Assembly: GCA_022360335.1 (NCBI GenBank)
Contig: JAKSCZ010000593.1
Span: 1-9,964, forward strand
Origin: Pseudomonadota bacterium
Lineage (GTDB): Bacteria; Pseudomonadota; Gammaproteobacteria; Steroidobacterales; Woeseiaceae
Length of the DNA: 9,964 nucleotides
Reading direction: 5' to 3'
A program made the position numbers and the translations under genes. Position 1 is the stretch's first letter; every line of letters starts with the position of its first letter. Positions 1 to 6,636 of the stretch are shown here, in pieces. The notes below the pieces were generated by a model. That model worked only from the letters and a program-made list of their open reading frames with translations. It searched no databases and was not told the DNA's origin.

Positions 1-1317
1 GGACAGCATTTCCTGCCTTGCTTCCGAGACGGCATTCGCATGGCCGTCAAAGCCTTCGTAGCGCGCGAAGCGATTGGTATGCGCCGCCATCTCATCGTAG
101 CCCTCGCGCGTAACGTGCGCGACTGTGCCGCGCTTTACGAAATCGTAGACGCCCAACGGGGCATGCGTTTTCGCGTGCCCGCCGGTAGGAAGCACACAGT
201 TCGGTCCCATTACGTAGTTGGCTATCGAACCCGGACTGTAGTTGCCCAACAGAACTTCCGCGGCATTGCGGATGTGTCGCAGATGATCGAACGGCGTCTC
301 CGACAACACCTGCAGATGCTCCGGGGCGTAGTCGTTAATGAAATCGTAAGCGCTCTGCAGCGAAGCCGAGTGGATCACGCCGCCGTTTTCTCCACACAAC
401 ACGGCGGACGAGTGTTCCACCCAGGTTTTGCCCATGCGTTTCCAGAGCTCCGGAATCCGTGCGATCGCCTCGTGCGCCAGGTTCCGCGATGTGGTGACCA
501 GGAACGCCGAACTGTCCGTACCGTGCTCGGATTCGATCAGGAGGTCCAGTGCCGCAAGGCCGGCGTTCGCCGTGTCGTCGGCGAAGACCAGGACGTCCGA
601 AGGGCCTGCCGGCAACCGGCAACTGATGTGAGCCGACAATACCCGCTTTGCGGCAAGCAGCCAGGGACCGCCCGGCCCCTCGATCTTCAAACATTTCGGG
701 ATCCGTTCGGTACCGAATGCGGCGGCCGCGACCGCGGCCGCACCTCCCGCCTTGAAAACCCGCTCGACCCCGGCAAGGCGCGCGGCCACCAGAGTGGCCG
801 GATCGATTTCCCCGTCCGGTCCCGCCGGAGTCAACACGACAGGATCCGAAACGCCGGCGACGACGGCCGGGATTGCGCCCATCAGGACCGTTGACGGAAA
901 AGACCCCTTGCCCCGGGGCGAGTAGATGGCGGCACTGTCGATCGGGGTATGGCGCTCGCCGGCGAAAACGCCCGGGCGAATCTCCTTGATCCACATTTCT
1001 TCCGGCATTTGTGCCCGGTGATAACGACGAATATTGTCGGCGGCGTACTCCAGGGTCTCGATCAGCGCGTCGTCGACCCGGTCGAATGCAGCGTCGATGT
1101 CGGCTTTGGTTGCGCCGATCTCATCGATGCCGAAAACGGCGCCGTCGAATTTCCTCGCGTATTCGATCAGCGCAGTGTCGCCCCGGATTCGAACGTCCTC
1201 GACGATGGGTCGTACTTTGCCGATGAATTCGCCGATGTCGTTTTCGGGGCGTGTCAACAGTCGATGCCGTTCCGCGTTGTCGAGGCCGTCCAGCTCGTAA
1301 TAGGCAATCGGCTTCAT
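1..1317 (-). CDS. Histidinol dehydrogenase-family enzyme (HisD-like, probably non-biosynthetic), 3' end cut off
   Basis: NAD-dependent, zinc-binding alcohol dehydrogenase fold of the HisD family. 439 codons are open to the window edge; E. coli HisD has 434 residues, so little is missing. Family landmarks in order: PSTVLMGAIPA, FKAGGAAAVAA, KIEGPGGPW, LPAGPSDVLVFAD, NDYAPEHLQ (catalytic Glu333-His334) and DGHANAV near the C terminus. Aligned by eye to E. coli, catalytic E326/H327, substrate-contact S237 and E414, and zinc ligands H262 and H419 are kept as E333/H334, S240, E421, H265 and H426. Zinc ligands Q259 and D360 are Glu262 and Asn367, and the usual NHVLPT motif reads NCVLPT. These changes, and the absence of other his genes, argue for a paralogue with another substrate; HpsN (sulfopropanediol dehydrogenase) is a precedent. 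ATG at 1317 fits the family N terminus; GGAA just upstream is a weak ribosome site. It diverges from the MFS gene across 204 bp in which no convincing promoter was found. Confidence 0.88.
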   Translation of the reverse strand, partial: MKPIAYYELDGLDNAERHRLLTRPENDIGEFIGKVRPIVEDVRIRGDTALIEYARKFDGAVFGIDEIGATKADIDAAFDRVDDALIETLEYAADNIRRYHRAQMPEEMWIKEIRPGVFAGERHTPIDSAAIYSPRGKGSFPSTVLMGAIPAVVAGVSDPVVLTPAGPDGEIDPATLVAARLAGVERVFKAGGAAAVAAAAFGTERIPKCLKIEGPGGPWLLAAKRVLSAHISCRLPAGPSDVLVFADDTANAGLAALDLLIESEHGTDSSAFLVTTSRNLAHEAIARIPELWKRMGKTWVEHSSAVLCGENGGVIHSASLQSAYDFINDYAPEHLQVLSETPFDHLRHIRNAAEVLLGNYSPGSIANYVMGPNCVLPTGGHAKTHAPLGVYDFVKRGTVAHVTREGYDEMAAHTNRFARYEGFDGHANAVSEARQEMLS

Positions 1318-1521
1318 TTTTCCGATCCGTGGCACGATGCCGTTATTCTCCCCGTGTTTCGCGTGCAGCGATGGCCGGAACGGGCCGAAAATGTCGTGTC
1401 AATAGGTATGAGTGTCGGCGAAATACCCCTTCGGGTGCCCGCTGGCCGACTTCGTGCCATTCTTTCCCGGTATTCAGGCGCTTGCTGCCGGAACACCGAC
1501 AAACGTCAAGCCGAGAAAACT

Positions 1522-2694
1522 ATGCTCTCTTCCACATCGTCATCACCCGGCCCCGAAGCGACGCGGACCCCGGTGCCCGTCATAGCGGCCTACGTCGCGG
1601 TGGGCGCGTTGCCGTTTTCGATGCTGATCTTTCTGCCCCTGTTCGTTGGTGCGATGGTTACGGACCTGGGATTCCCGGAGCGGCAAACCGGTTTCATCGC
1701 GTCCGCGGACTCCGCCGGCTTCGTGGCCGGCGGCCTCCTGGCGGTCTGCTGGGTACCGTCGTTCAACCTGCGAAGGATCATTCTGGGCGGCCTGATCGCC
1801 ATGGCGGTGCTGAATGCGGGGTGTGCCTTTGCATCCGATGTGGAATCGATGATGGCCTTGCGTTTCGTTGCGGGATTCGCGGCGGCTACCGTATCGGCCG
1901 GCATCGTGGCCTGTATCGCCGGTACACCGAATCCCGATCGCATCTACGGGCTGTGGATGGCCGGTCAACTCACTTACGGCACCGTCGGGTTTCTCGTTGC
2001 GCCGGCGTTGTTCGGGAAGTGGGGGGTTGCCGCGGGATTCCTGGCCGTCGCCGGGCTTTGTGCGCTTGCGGTTCCGCTGACGCGCTGCTTGCCGGCTCGG
2101 GCCAAGCCGGATCCTGCCGGATCGACGAGCGTCGCAAGCGGCGGCATCCGGATCGCGCTTTGGTCGGCGATTGCGGGCCTGTTCGTATTCTATGTCGGCC
2201 TCAACGTCGTATGGGCATTTCTCGAACGAATGGGGGACAGCGCCGGTCTGAGCGCCCGGACCATCGGCAACGGCCTTGCCGTCGCCAATGCCGCCGGGCT
2301 GGCCGGCGCGTTGCTGGTCTCTGCGCTCGGGGCCGCCATCGGCCGGATTGCGCCGCTCTCGATCGGACTGGTGCTGACCGCTGCGGCGATCCTGTTGTTG
2401 CTGGGCGGCCGGTTCGGCGCATTCACCTATACCGTCGCAGCATCGGTTTATCTGGCAGGCTGGTGTTTTCTGGTGCCGTTGATGCTCGCTGCGGTGTCGG
2501 ACTCCGACCCCAATGGCCGGTTCATCGCGATCGGCAACGCCGTGATCGCCATCGGGCTGGCCGGCGGCGCGGCGCTGGGCGGACTCCTGGTGACCGGAGC
2601 GACGTACGATCCGCTGATCTGGGCCGGGGCGCTCGGCATATCGGGAAGTCTGTTGCTGCTGCTGCCCTTGCTGATTGCGCAACAGCGATCGTAG
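1522..2694 (+). CDS. Major facilitator superfamily (MFS) transporter, 390 aa
   Basis: Inner-membrane secondary transporter. The protein is very hydrophobic, with about twelve predicted membrane segments in two six-helix halves. The first begins around residues 16-40 (VIAAYVAVGALPFSMLIFLP). The halves are joined by a polar loop near residues 190-210 (RAKPDPAGSTSVASGG), as is usual for MFS permeases of about 390-420 residues. The ATG at 1522 leaves a short polar N-terminal tail before helix 1. The reading frame is open far upstream, but that part is antisense to the HisD-like gene and has no transporter character. The ribosome site is weak (GAGAAAA). The gene diverges from the HisD-like gene and converges on the TonB receptor gene with a gap of only 25 bp. 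The substrate cannot be read from sequence; by context it may carry the compound handled by the neighbouring receptor, amidase or dehydrogenase. Efflux is also possible. Confidence 0.87.
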   Translation: MLSSTSSSPGPEATRTPVPVIAAYVAVGALPFSMLIFLPLFVGAMVTDLGFPERQTGFIASADSAGFVAGGLLAVCWVPSFNLRRIILGGLIAMAVLNAGCAFASDVESMMALRFVAGFAAATVSAGIVACIAGTPNPDRIYGLWMAGQLTYGTVGFLVAPALFGKWGVAAGFLAVAGLCALAVPLTRCLPARAKPDPAGSTSVASGGIRIALWSAIAGLFVFYVGLNVVWAFLERMGDSAGLSARTIGNGLAVANAAGLAGALLVSALGAAIGRIAPLSIGLVLTAAAILLLLGGRFGAFTYTVAASVYLAGWCFLVPLMLAAVSDSDPNGRFIAIGNAVIAIGLAGGAALGGLLVTGATYDPLIWAGALGISGSLLLLLPLLIAQQRS

Positions 2695-2719
2695 CCGGAG
2701 CCGGTCTACCCCGGGCAGG

Positions 2720-4999
2720 TCACCGGCCGCCGCCGAACCGATACTGGAAGCTGGCGCCGACGTAACGCGGCAGATTCGGCTTCGCATGCAGGCTGTCGAT
2801 GCCGGGCACGTCGAAGTTGAACCCGGAAATGAAATACTGCTCGTCGGTCAGGTTCTTCGCGAAAAGCCTGAGGTCCCAGTTGCCTCTTGCCGGCGTGTAC
2901 GTCGCGGCTGCGTTCCATACGGTTTGGGGGTCCTCGGACAGGGCCGGCTCGTTCGATGGCTGGAAGAATATCTCACCGATGCGCTGCACATCCGCTTGAA
3001 GCCGTAAAGACCCGCCGCCGGACAACTCAATGTCGTAAATACCCATCAGGTTCGCCTCGAAATCCGACGTCAACGGTACCCGATTTCCTTCGAAGCCCGG
3101 GTACTCGTCGTACTCCGCATCCACATACCCGAGGTTCGCGATTAACGTCAAGTCCTCCGAAGCGCCCCAGACGACGTCGATTTCCGCACCGGGAATCTTG
3201 GAACTCGCGGCATTCTGGAACGACGTAACCGGCACCGGAAATCCGGGTACCGGTTGCAGGATGGACTGTGCCACATCCTGGTAGTCGTAGTAGAAGATCG
3301 CGGCGTTGAAGCGAAGGTTCTCGAAATCGCTCTTCAAGCCGAGTTCGATGGCATCGAGAATCTCGGGTTCCGTGACCGATGCCTGCACCGCCAGCTCTTC
3401 CGGCGTAAAGCTCAGAGCCACGCCGTTGACGTCACCCGCTTTGAAACCGCGCGCGTAACTGATGTAAAGCAGCGTTGCATCCGTCGCCTGGAAATCGTAG
3501 GACAAGCGTCCGCTGACGTTCTCGAAATCGCGTCCCGTGAGCACGTTGTCGACCCGGCTCAGTATGGTGATGTCCGGATTGTTACGAACGTCGCCGCCGT
3601 AGTAATTCGCGTCGAGATTTCCGGTCGTAAAGAACGCCGAGTAGTCGACGTCTTTCTCTTCGTTCGTGTACCGCAGGCCGAACGTCATACCGGATCGGTC
3701 GGTGATATCGAAATCGACCTGACCGTACAGGCCGAGGCTTTTCGTCTCGATTTCCTTGTGGTTGGCCACTGCGCCGGCGACAAAGTCCGCGAAAATCTCT
3801 CCTGCGTAGTCTTCCCTGTAGTAGAAGGCGCCGACCTGCCAACTCGAGTTGTCGCCGCCGCCCGACAGCCGGAACTCCTGACTGAAGGTATCGAATTCGT
3901 CGGCGAAGTGATCGTATTCCTGGAATGCCGCCAGATCGTCGACGTCGTCCATACGCCGTAACTCCGAGTTCTCGAATGCCGTGATCGACGTAAACTCGTA
4001 GTCGCTGAATCGATAAGCCAGCCGGAAGAAGCCGCCCGCGGTTTCCACCTCTTCGATCGTCGGACCGCTGAATACTTCGAAGAGATCCGGTGAGTCCTTT
4101 CCGGCGCCGGCCGTGCAATCGTCGAGGTTCGGAACCGTTACGCCGGGAGGGCAAATGGTGCCGATCGCCTTGAACGGGGCGACGTCGGGACTGGCGTCGG
4201 CGAAATGAGCGTTGACCAGAATGTCCAGGTCTTCGTCGGGTTGGAACAGCAGCTGGACGCGAGCGGCAACGTCGTCGATCCGACCCGATTCTCCACCGAG
4301 GTTGAGATTGTCGTAGAAACCGTCGTTCTCGTTGCTCGTTACGGCAACGCGCGCCGCAGCGCTGTCGCCCAGGTCGAACTCGAGCGCGGCCTCGCTGTTG
4401 AACGTGCCGAAATCGCCCACCTCCAGCCGGACGAACCCTTCCGTTCCGCCGCCCACTTCCGGCTTCCGGCTGACGAAGCTGATGAGCCCGGCCGTTGCAT
4501 TGCGCCCGTAGAGCGTACCCTGCGGACCCTTCAGCACCTCCACCCGCTCGATGTCGAACGAAGCGAAGCCCTGTGCGATGTTGGGACCGATGAACACGTC
4601 GTCCGCATATACCGCGATCGGGTTCTGGTTGTTGGGCATAAAGCCGTTGGTGCCGACGCCCCGGAGGAACGGCTGCGGGGTAGCGCGGCCAAACTCCGTG
4701 CGCCAGGTGAAATTGGGGGTAAGGGCAGCGATGTCGCCGCTCTCTTTCACGCCCAGGGCGGTGAGCTGATCCCCGTCGAAAGCGGTGACGGCGAGCGGTA
4801 CGTCCTGCAGCGCTTCGTCTTTTCTCCGTGCGGTCACCGTGATTTCTTCCAGCAACGCGCTCGTTCCCTGCGCATATGCGATCTCCGGCAAACCGAGCGG
4901 TGTGGCGGCGATCGCGAAAGCCGCGGCAGTCGAGTAAATCGAAAAACCGGGCCGGCGCAGCGGCATCGGCCCGGTCGAGTTGTCTTTTCGTTGAAACAT
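2720..4999 (-). CDS. TonB-dependent outer-membrane receptor, 759 aa
   Basis: Energy-coupled outer-membrane beta-barrel importer. The N terminus has a basic stretch (LRRPG) and a hydrophobic segment (STAAAFAIAATPLG), with a likely signal-peptidase site after AYA (residue 43). A TonB box follows at about 52-57 (EITVTA). The plug domain contains FLRGVG, the hallmark VEVLKGPQGTLYGRNATAG and SFVSRKP. The barrel ends with LRLFAKNLTDEQY and a terminal strand PRYVGASFQYRF. The only two cysteines of the mature protein, 283 and 295, lie in one predicted loop and could form a disulfide. ATG at 4999 is preferred because a GGGGG-rich ribosome site precedes it and the signal peptide follows correctly; the frame extends 27 codons further up to an ATG at 5080 without a ribosome site. 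The ligand is unknown: siderophores, oligosaccharides and aromatic or peptide compounds all use this family. The divergent AraC-type gene is its likely regulator. Confidence 0.95.
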   Translation of the reverse strand: MFQRKDNSTGPMPLRRPGFSIYSTAAAFAIAATPLGLPEIAYAQGTSALLEEITVTARRKDEALQDVPLAVTAFDGDQLTALGVKESGDIAALTPNFTWRTEFGRATPQPFLRGVGTNGFMPNNQNPIAVYADDVFIGPNIAQGFASFDIERVEVLKGPQGTLYGRNATAGLISFVSRKPEVGGGTEGFVRLEVGDFGTFNSEAALEFDLGDSAAARVAVTSNENDGFYDNLNLGGESGRIDDVAARVQLLFQPDEDLDILVNAHFADASPDVAPFKAIGTICPPGVTVPNLDDCTAGAGKDSPDLFEVFSGPTIEEVETAGGFFRLAYRFSDYEFTSITAFENSELRRMDDVDDLAAFQEYDHFADEFDTFSQEFRLSGGGDNSSWQVGAFYYREDYAGEIFADFVAGAVANHKEIETKSLGLYGQVDFDITDRSGMTFGLRYTNEEKDVDYSAFFTTGNLDANYYGGDVRNNPDITILSRVDNVLTGRDFENVSGRLSYDFQATDATLLYISYARGFKAGDVNGVALSFTPEELAVQASVTEPEILDAIELGLKSDFENLRFNAAIFYYDYQDVAQSILQPVPGFPVPVTSFQNAASSKIPGAEIDVVWGASEDLTLIANLGYVDAEYDEYPGFEGNRVPLTSDFEANLMGIYDIELSGGGSLRLQADVQRIGEIFFQPSNEPALSEDPQTVWNAAATYTPARGNWDLRLFAKNLTDEQYFISGFNFDVPGIDSLHAKPNLPRYVGASFQYRFGGGR

Positions 5000-5031
5000 C
5001 GTTCTACCCCCACACTGGAAACCGGCAGTGG

Positions 5032-5052
5032 CTGTGCCGATCATCAGCACAG
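5032..5052. promoter_or_regulatory. Near-perfect 21-bp dyad in the receptor leader, candidate operator
   Basis: The arms CTGTGC and GCACAG flank a centre that is itself symmetric (GAT-C-ATC). Nine of ten base pairs match around the centre base 5042; only 5038/5046 break symmetry. It lies 33-53 bp upstream of the receptor start codon and just downstream of the candidate transcription start. It could be a repressor operator for a dimeric regulator, or as RNA a 6-bp stem with a 9-nt loop. It does not look like a Fur box. Confidence 0.42.
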
Positions 5053-5063
5053 TTCCAGGCTCG

Positions 5064-5092
5064 AATATATGACGGCGCATTTGAAGATAGGT
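5064..5092 (-). promoter_or_regulatory. Candidate promoter of the TonB receptor gene
   Basis: On the minus strand TATATT (5069-5064) is the only good -10 hexamer in the receptor's upstream region. At 17-bp spacing the -35 position (5092-5087) reads ACCTAT, a poor match, as expected for an activator-dependent promoter. Transcription would start near 5057, giving a leader of about 58 nt. This is inference from hexamer matching only. Confidence 0.3.
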
Positions 5093-5117
5093 ATTGCGGC
5101 AGCACCAGGACGTATTG
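5091..5117. promoter_or_regulatory. Direct repeat GTATTG, 21 bp apart, candidate AraC-family activator site
   Basis: GTATTG occurs at 5091-5096 and again at 5112-5117, exactly 21 bp apart (two helical turns). The context agrees at 7 of 9 positions (GTATTGCGG and GTATTGTCG). Adjacent direct half-sites with about 21-bp phasing are how AraC itself binds at araBAD. One half-site abuts the predicted -35 position of the divergent receptor promoter. The repeat is short, so the call is tentative. Confidence 0.28.
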
Positions 5118-5146
5118 TCGTGACATTTTTACCGTCTGACGGCGAT

Positions 5147-5152
5147 AGGAGG
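5147..5152 (+). promoter_or_regulatory. Strong Shine-Dalgarno of the small ORF
   Basis: A perfect AGGAGG sits 8 nt upstream of the GTG at 5161. It is the strongest ribosome binding site in the window and does not serve the AraC gene directly, whose own start at 5283 has none. It is the main reason for calling the small ORF. Confidence 0.6.
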
Positions 5153-5160
5153 GCCGTATC

Positions 5161-5286
5161 GTGTCCGCACGCACCGGGTCGATCGATGTTAACCTGTTCG
5201 CGATGAAAGTGTTGGCTCGTCACAACAGCGATGCGTGGGTGCGTCCCGACACCGTCGTTCGCGACAAGCGGTGTCACCTCGAATGA
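5161..5286 (+). CDS. 41-aa small ORF translationally coupled to the AraC-type gene
   Basis: Not recognised as any known family. It starts with GTG 8 nt after a perfect AGGAGG. It runs 41 codons and stops with TGA overlapping the ATG of the AraC gene as ATGA, the classic layout for coupled translation. Counted by hand, GC at codon positions 1, 2 and 3 is about 63, 44 and 73 percent, the pattern of real coding sequence in a GC-rich genome. The product, beginning VSARTGSIDVNLFAMK, is polar and fairly basic, with no signal peptide or membrane helix. It could be a leader peptide setting AraC expression, a small functional protein, or merely a ribosome-loading device. An N-terminal piece of the regulator separated by a frameshift is less likely, because the regulator's own start is well placed for its domain. 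Confidence 0.52.
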   Translation: MSARTGSIDVNLFAMKVLARHNSDAWVRPDTVVRDKRCHLE

Positions 5287-6332
5287 GCGCGCTCGTGAAA
5301 TTCACGAAACCGAAGCTCTCACCGCCGGAAGACGTACCCTTACTCTCCTGGTACCGCAACCTGGAAGACCTTCGAAGAAGCCTGGCCGAACAGTCGGGGC
5401 AGGGCGTTACACGGGAAATCCATCCGGCGGCGAATCACGTCCGGATGCAGGTGTCGGACGTAGCCGGTACCGGCTATTGGGAGTTCGCCCAGTTCTCGGG
5501 CTGTTTCGGCCTGGTGGTGAACAACTCGAATTTCTACAACACGACCGTGTTCCGATTCGCCGGGGAGGGTCTGCTCAAAATTCACTTCCGGCTCGCGGCA
5601 ACCACCTCGCTGGTGCTCGACAGCATCGGGCAGATCGATCTCGACAGGGCCGTTTGTCAGGTGTTCTACCATCCGACCGGTCCCGCCGACTGCGAGTGGA
5701 TCGCTGCGGGTCAGGCAAAAGGCTGGGTAACGCTGTATTGCGAGCGCAACTATCTCGCGAATACCTTCGGCGTCGATTTGGAGACGCTGCCCAAACCGCT
5801 GTACAAATCGCTCGCCCACCATCCGCAAGCGCCGTATATCGACCATCTTGCCCTGGACGTCGGGATGCGCCAGGCTTGCGCCGACATCGTGGATTGCGAC
5901 TACGCCGGTCGATTGCGCAATCGCTACATGGAGTCGCAAGCCACCGAGCTGCTGTGCCTGGTCCTGGCGCGTCTCCAGGAGCAATCCGTCGTCCGGCCGG
6001 TGAGCCTGTCGATGAACGATATCGATGCCTTGCACCATGCAATGGACATACTGACCGAGAACTTCACCCATCCCCCCGGTGTGGCGGACTTGTCGAAGCG
6101 GGTCGGCATCAACCGCAACAAGCTGACCTACGGATTCAAGTCCCTATTCGGTACCACGATGCAGGACGTGTGTTTCAACAAGCGCATGGAGGTCGCCCAG
6201 CGGATGTTGCTGGATACCAGCGAGCGTATCGAATCGATCGCGGAAGCGGTCGGCTACAAGCATGCGAATAACTTCTCCGCCTCCTTCAAGCGTACTTTCG
6301 GTGTCTCGCCGAAGGCTTACCGGAAACGCTGA
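5283..6332 (+). CDS. AraC/XylS-family transcriptional regulator, 349 aa
   Basis: DNA-binding regulator with an effector domain of about 240 residues and a C-terminal AraC double helix-turn-helix. The first helix-turn-helix is around ADLSKRVGINRNKLTYGFK. The second contains the family signature IESIAEAVGYKHANNFSASF followed by KRTFGVSPKAYRK at the C terminus. The overall layout resembles PchR-type regulators, which control outer-membrane siderophore receptors; the N-terminal domain assignment rests on general appearance only. The ATG at 5283 is chosen over an in-frame GTG at 5235. It overlaps the stop of the upstream 41-codon ORF (ATGA) and lacks its own ribosome site, so translation is probably coupled to that ORF. 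The TonB receptor gene is divergent across 283 bp, the usual arrangement for a regulator and its target. The amidase gene lies 304 bp downstream on the same strand, with no terminator seen between. Confidence 0.93.
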   Translation: MSALVKFTKPKLSPPEDVPLLSWYRNLEDLRRSLAEQSGQGVTREIHPAANHVRMQVSDVAGTGYWEFAQFSGCFGLVVNNSNFYNTTVFRFAGEGLLKIHFRLAATTSLVLDSIGQIDLDRAVCQVFYHPTGPADCEWIAAGQAKGWVTLYCERNYLANTFGVDLETLPKPLYKSLAHHPQAPYIDHLALDVGMRQACADIVDCDYAGRLRNRYMESQATELLCLVLARLQEQSVVRPVSLSMNDIDALHHAMDILTENFTHPPGVADLSKRVGINRNKLTYGFKSLFGTTMQDVCFNKRMEVAQRMLLDTSERIESIAEAVGYKHANNFSASFKRTFGVSPKAYRKR

Positions 6333-6636
6333 GGAACCCCGGCTACCCAAACTCCGCATACCGGTGGGGCGGTGGCGATTCGTGCCGAAGCCCGCGTCAC
6401 GTATTGGCAAAACACCGGGTTGTATGGTGCCGACATTTCCTTGGCCGCCTTCCTTCGTTCCGGCTTCAGCGGACTGCTTCGAAAGAGTATGTTGCCTGCT
6501 AAGGCGACGCCCGCGTTTACAGGGCATCGAACGGAGACATCCGAGGCGCCGTCGCGAGACGACACCGCGCTCCGGCCTTCGGCGAGGTGTCCGGTCTGAA
6601 GCGGGGTCTTTTGGGGTCCGACACGGGTGATGATGA
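6333..6636. other. Non-coding gap between regulator and amidase genes
   Basis: 304 bases with no convincing gene. Open frames on both strands lack ribosome sites and recognisable protein character. No strong terminator follows the regulator gene and no good sigma-70 promoter stands out. The last 50 bases hold a short direct repeat and the amidase ribosome site. A long untranslated region or an activator-dependent promoter for the amidase is possible. Confidence 0.6.
6603..6631 (+). promoter_or_regulatory. GGGGTC direct repeat and ribosome site of the amidase gene
   Basis: GGGGTC occurs at 6603-6608 and 6613-6618, exactly 10 bp apart (one helical turn). GGTGAT at 6626-6631 matches the anti-Shine-Dalgarno and supports the ATG at 6637. 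An overlapping ATG at 6630 is out of frame. The repeat might be a regulator site, but it is short and G-rich. Confidence 0.3.

Noticed and set aside
1..1317. Straight call of biosynthetic hisD
   Set aside because: Ligand changes at the Q259 and D360 positions and the non-his neighbourhood make the biosynthetic symbol unsafe, so it was left blank.
1405..1436. Short inverted repeats (GGTAT/ATACC and ACCC/GGGT) between the HisD-like and MFS genes
   Set aside because: Arms of four to five bases are expected by chance in 200 bp, and no promoter elements are placed around them.
1314..1502. 62-codon minus-strand ORF whose TGA overlaps the HisD-like start as ATGA, like the small ORF before the AraC gene
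   Set aside because: Its first codon is TTG with no ribosome site, the product is Arg/Ser/Thr-rich like random GC-rich sequence, and an ATGA overlap alone is common by chance.
2700..2727. GCCGGT/ACCGGC inverted repeat between the convergent MFS and receptor genes
   Set aside because: Six-base arms around a 16-base spacer, with no T-run on either side, and partly inside the receptor stop region. Not convincing as a terminator.
1543..2787. 414-codon minus-strand open frame opposite the MFS gene
   Set aside because: Antisense shadow: low-complexity polar protein rich in Arg, Gln and Gly, with no family resemblance. The plus strand gives a clear 12-helix permease.
4205..5206. 333-codon plus-strand open frame opposite the TonB receptor gene
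   Set aside because: Shadow of the receptor; it crosses the plug-domain coding region and the promoter region and has no recognisable features.
6372..6599. 75-codon plus-strand ORF in the gap before the amidase
   Set aside because: GTG start without a ribosome site, no family resemblance, and equally long frames exist on the other strand.
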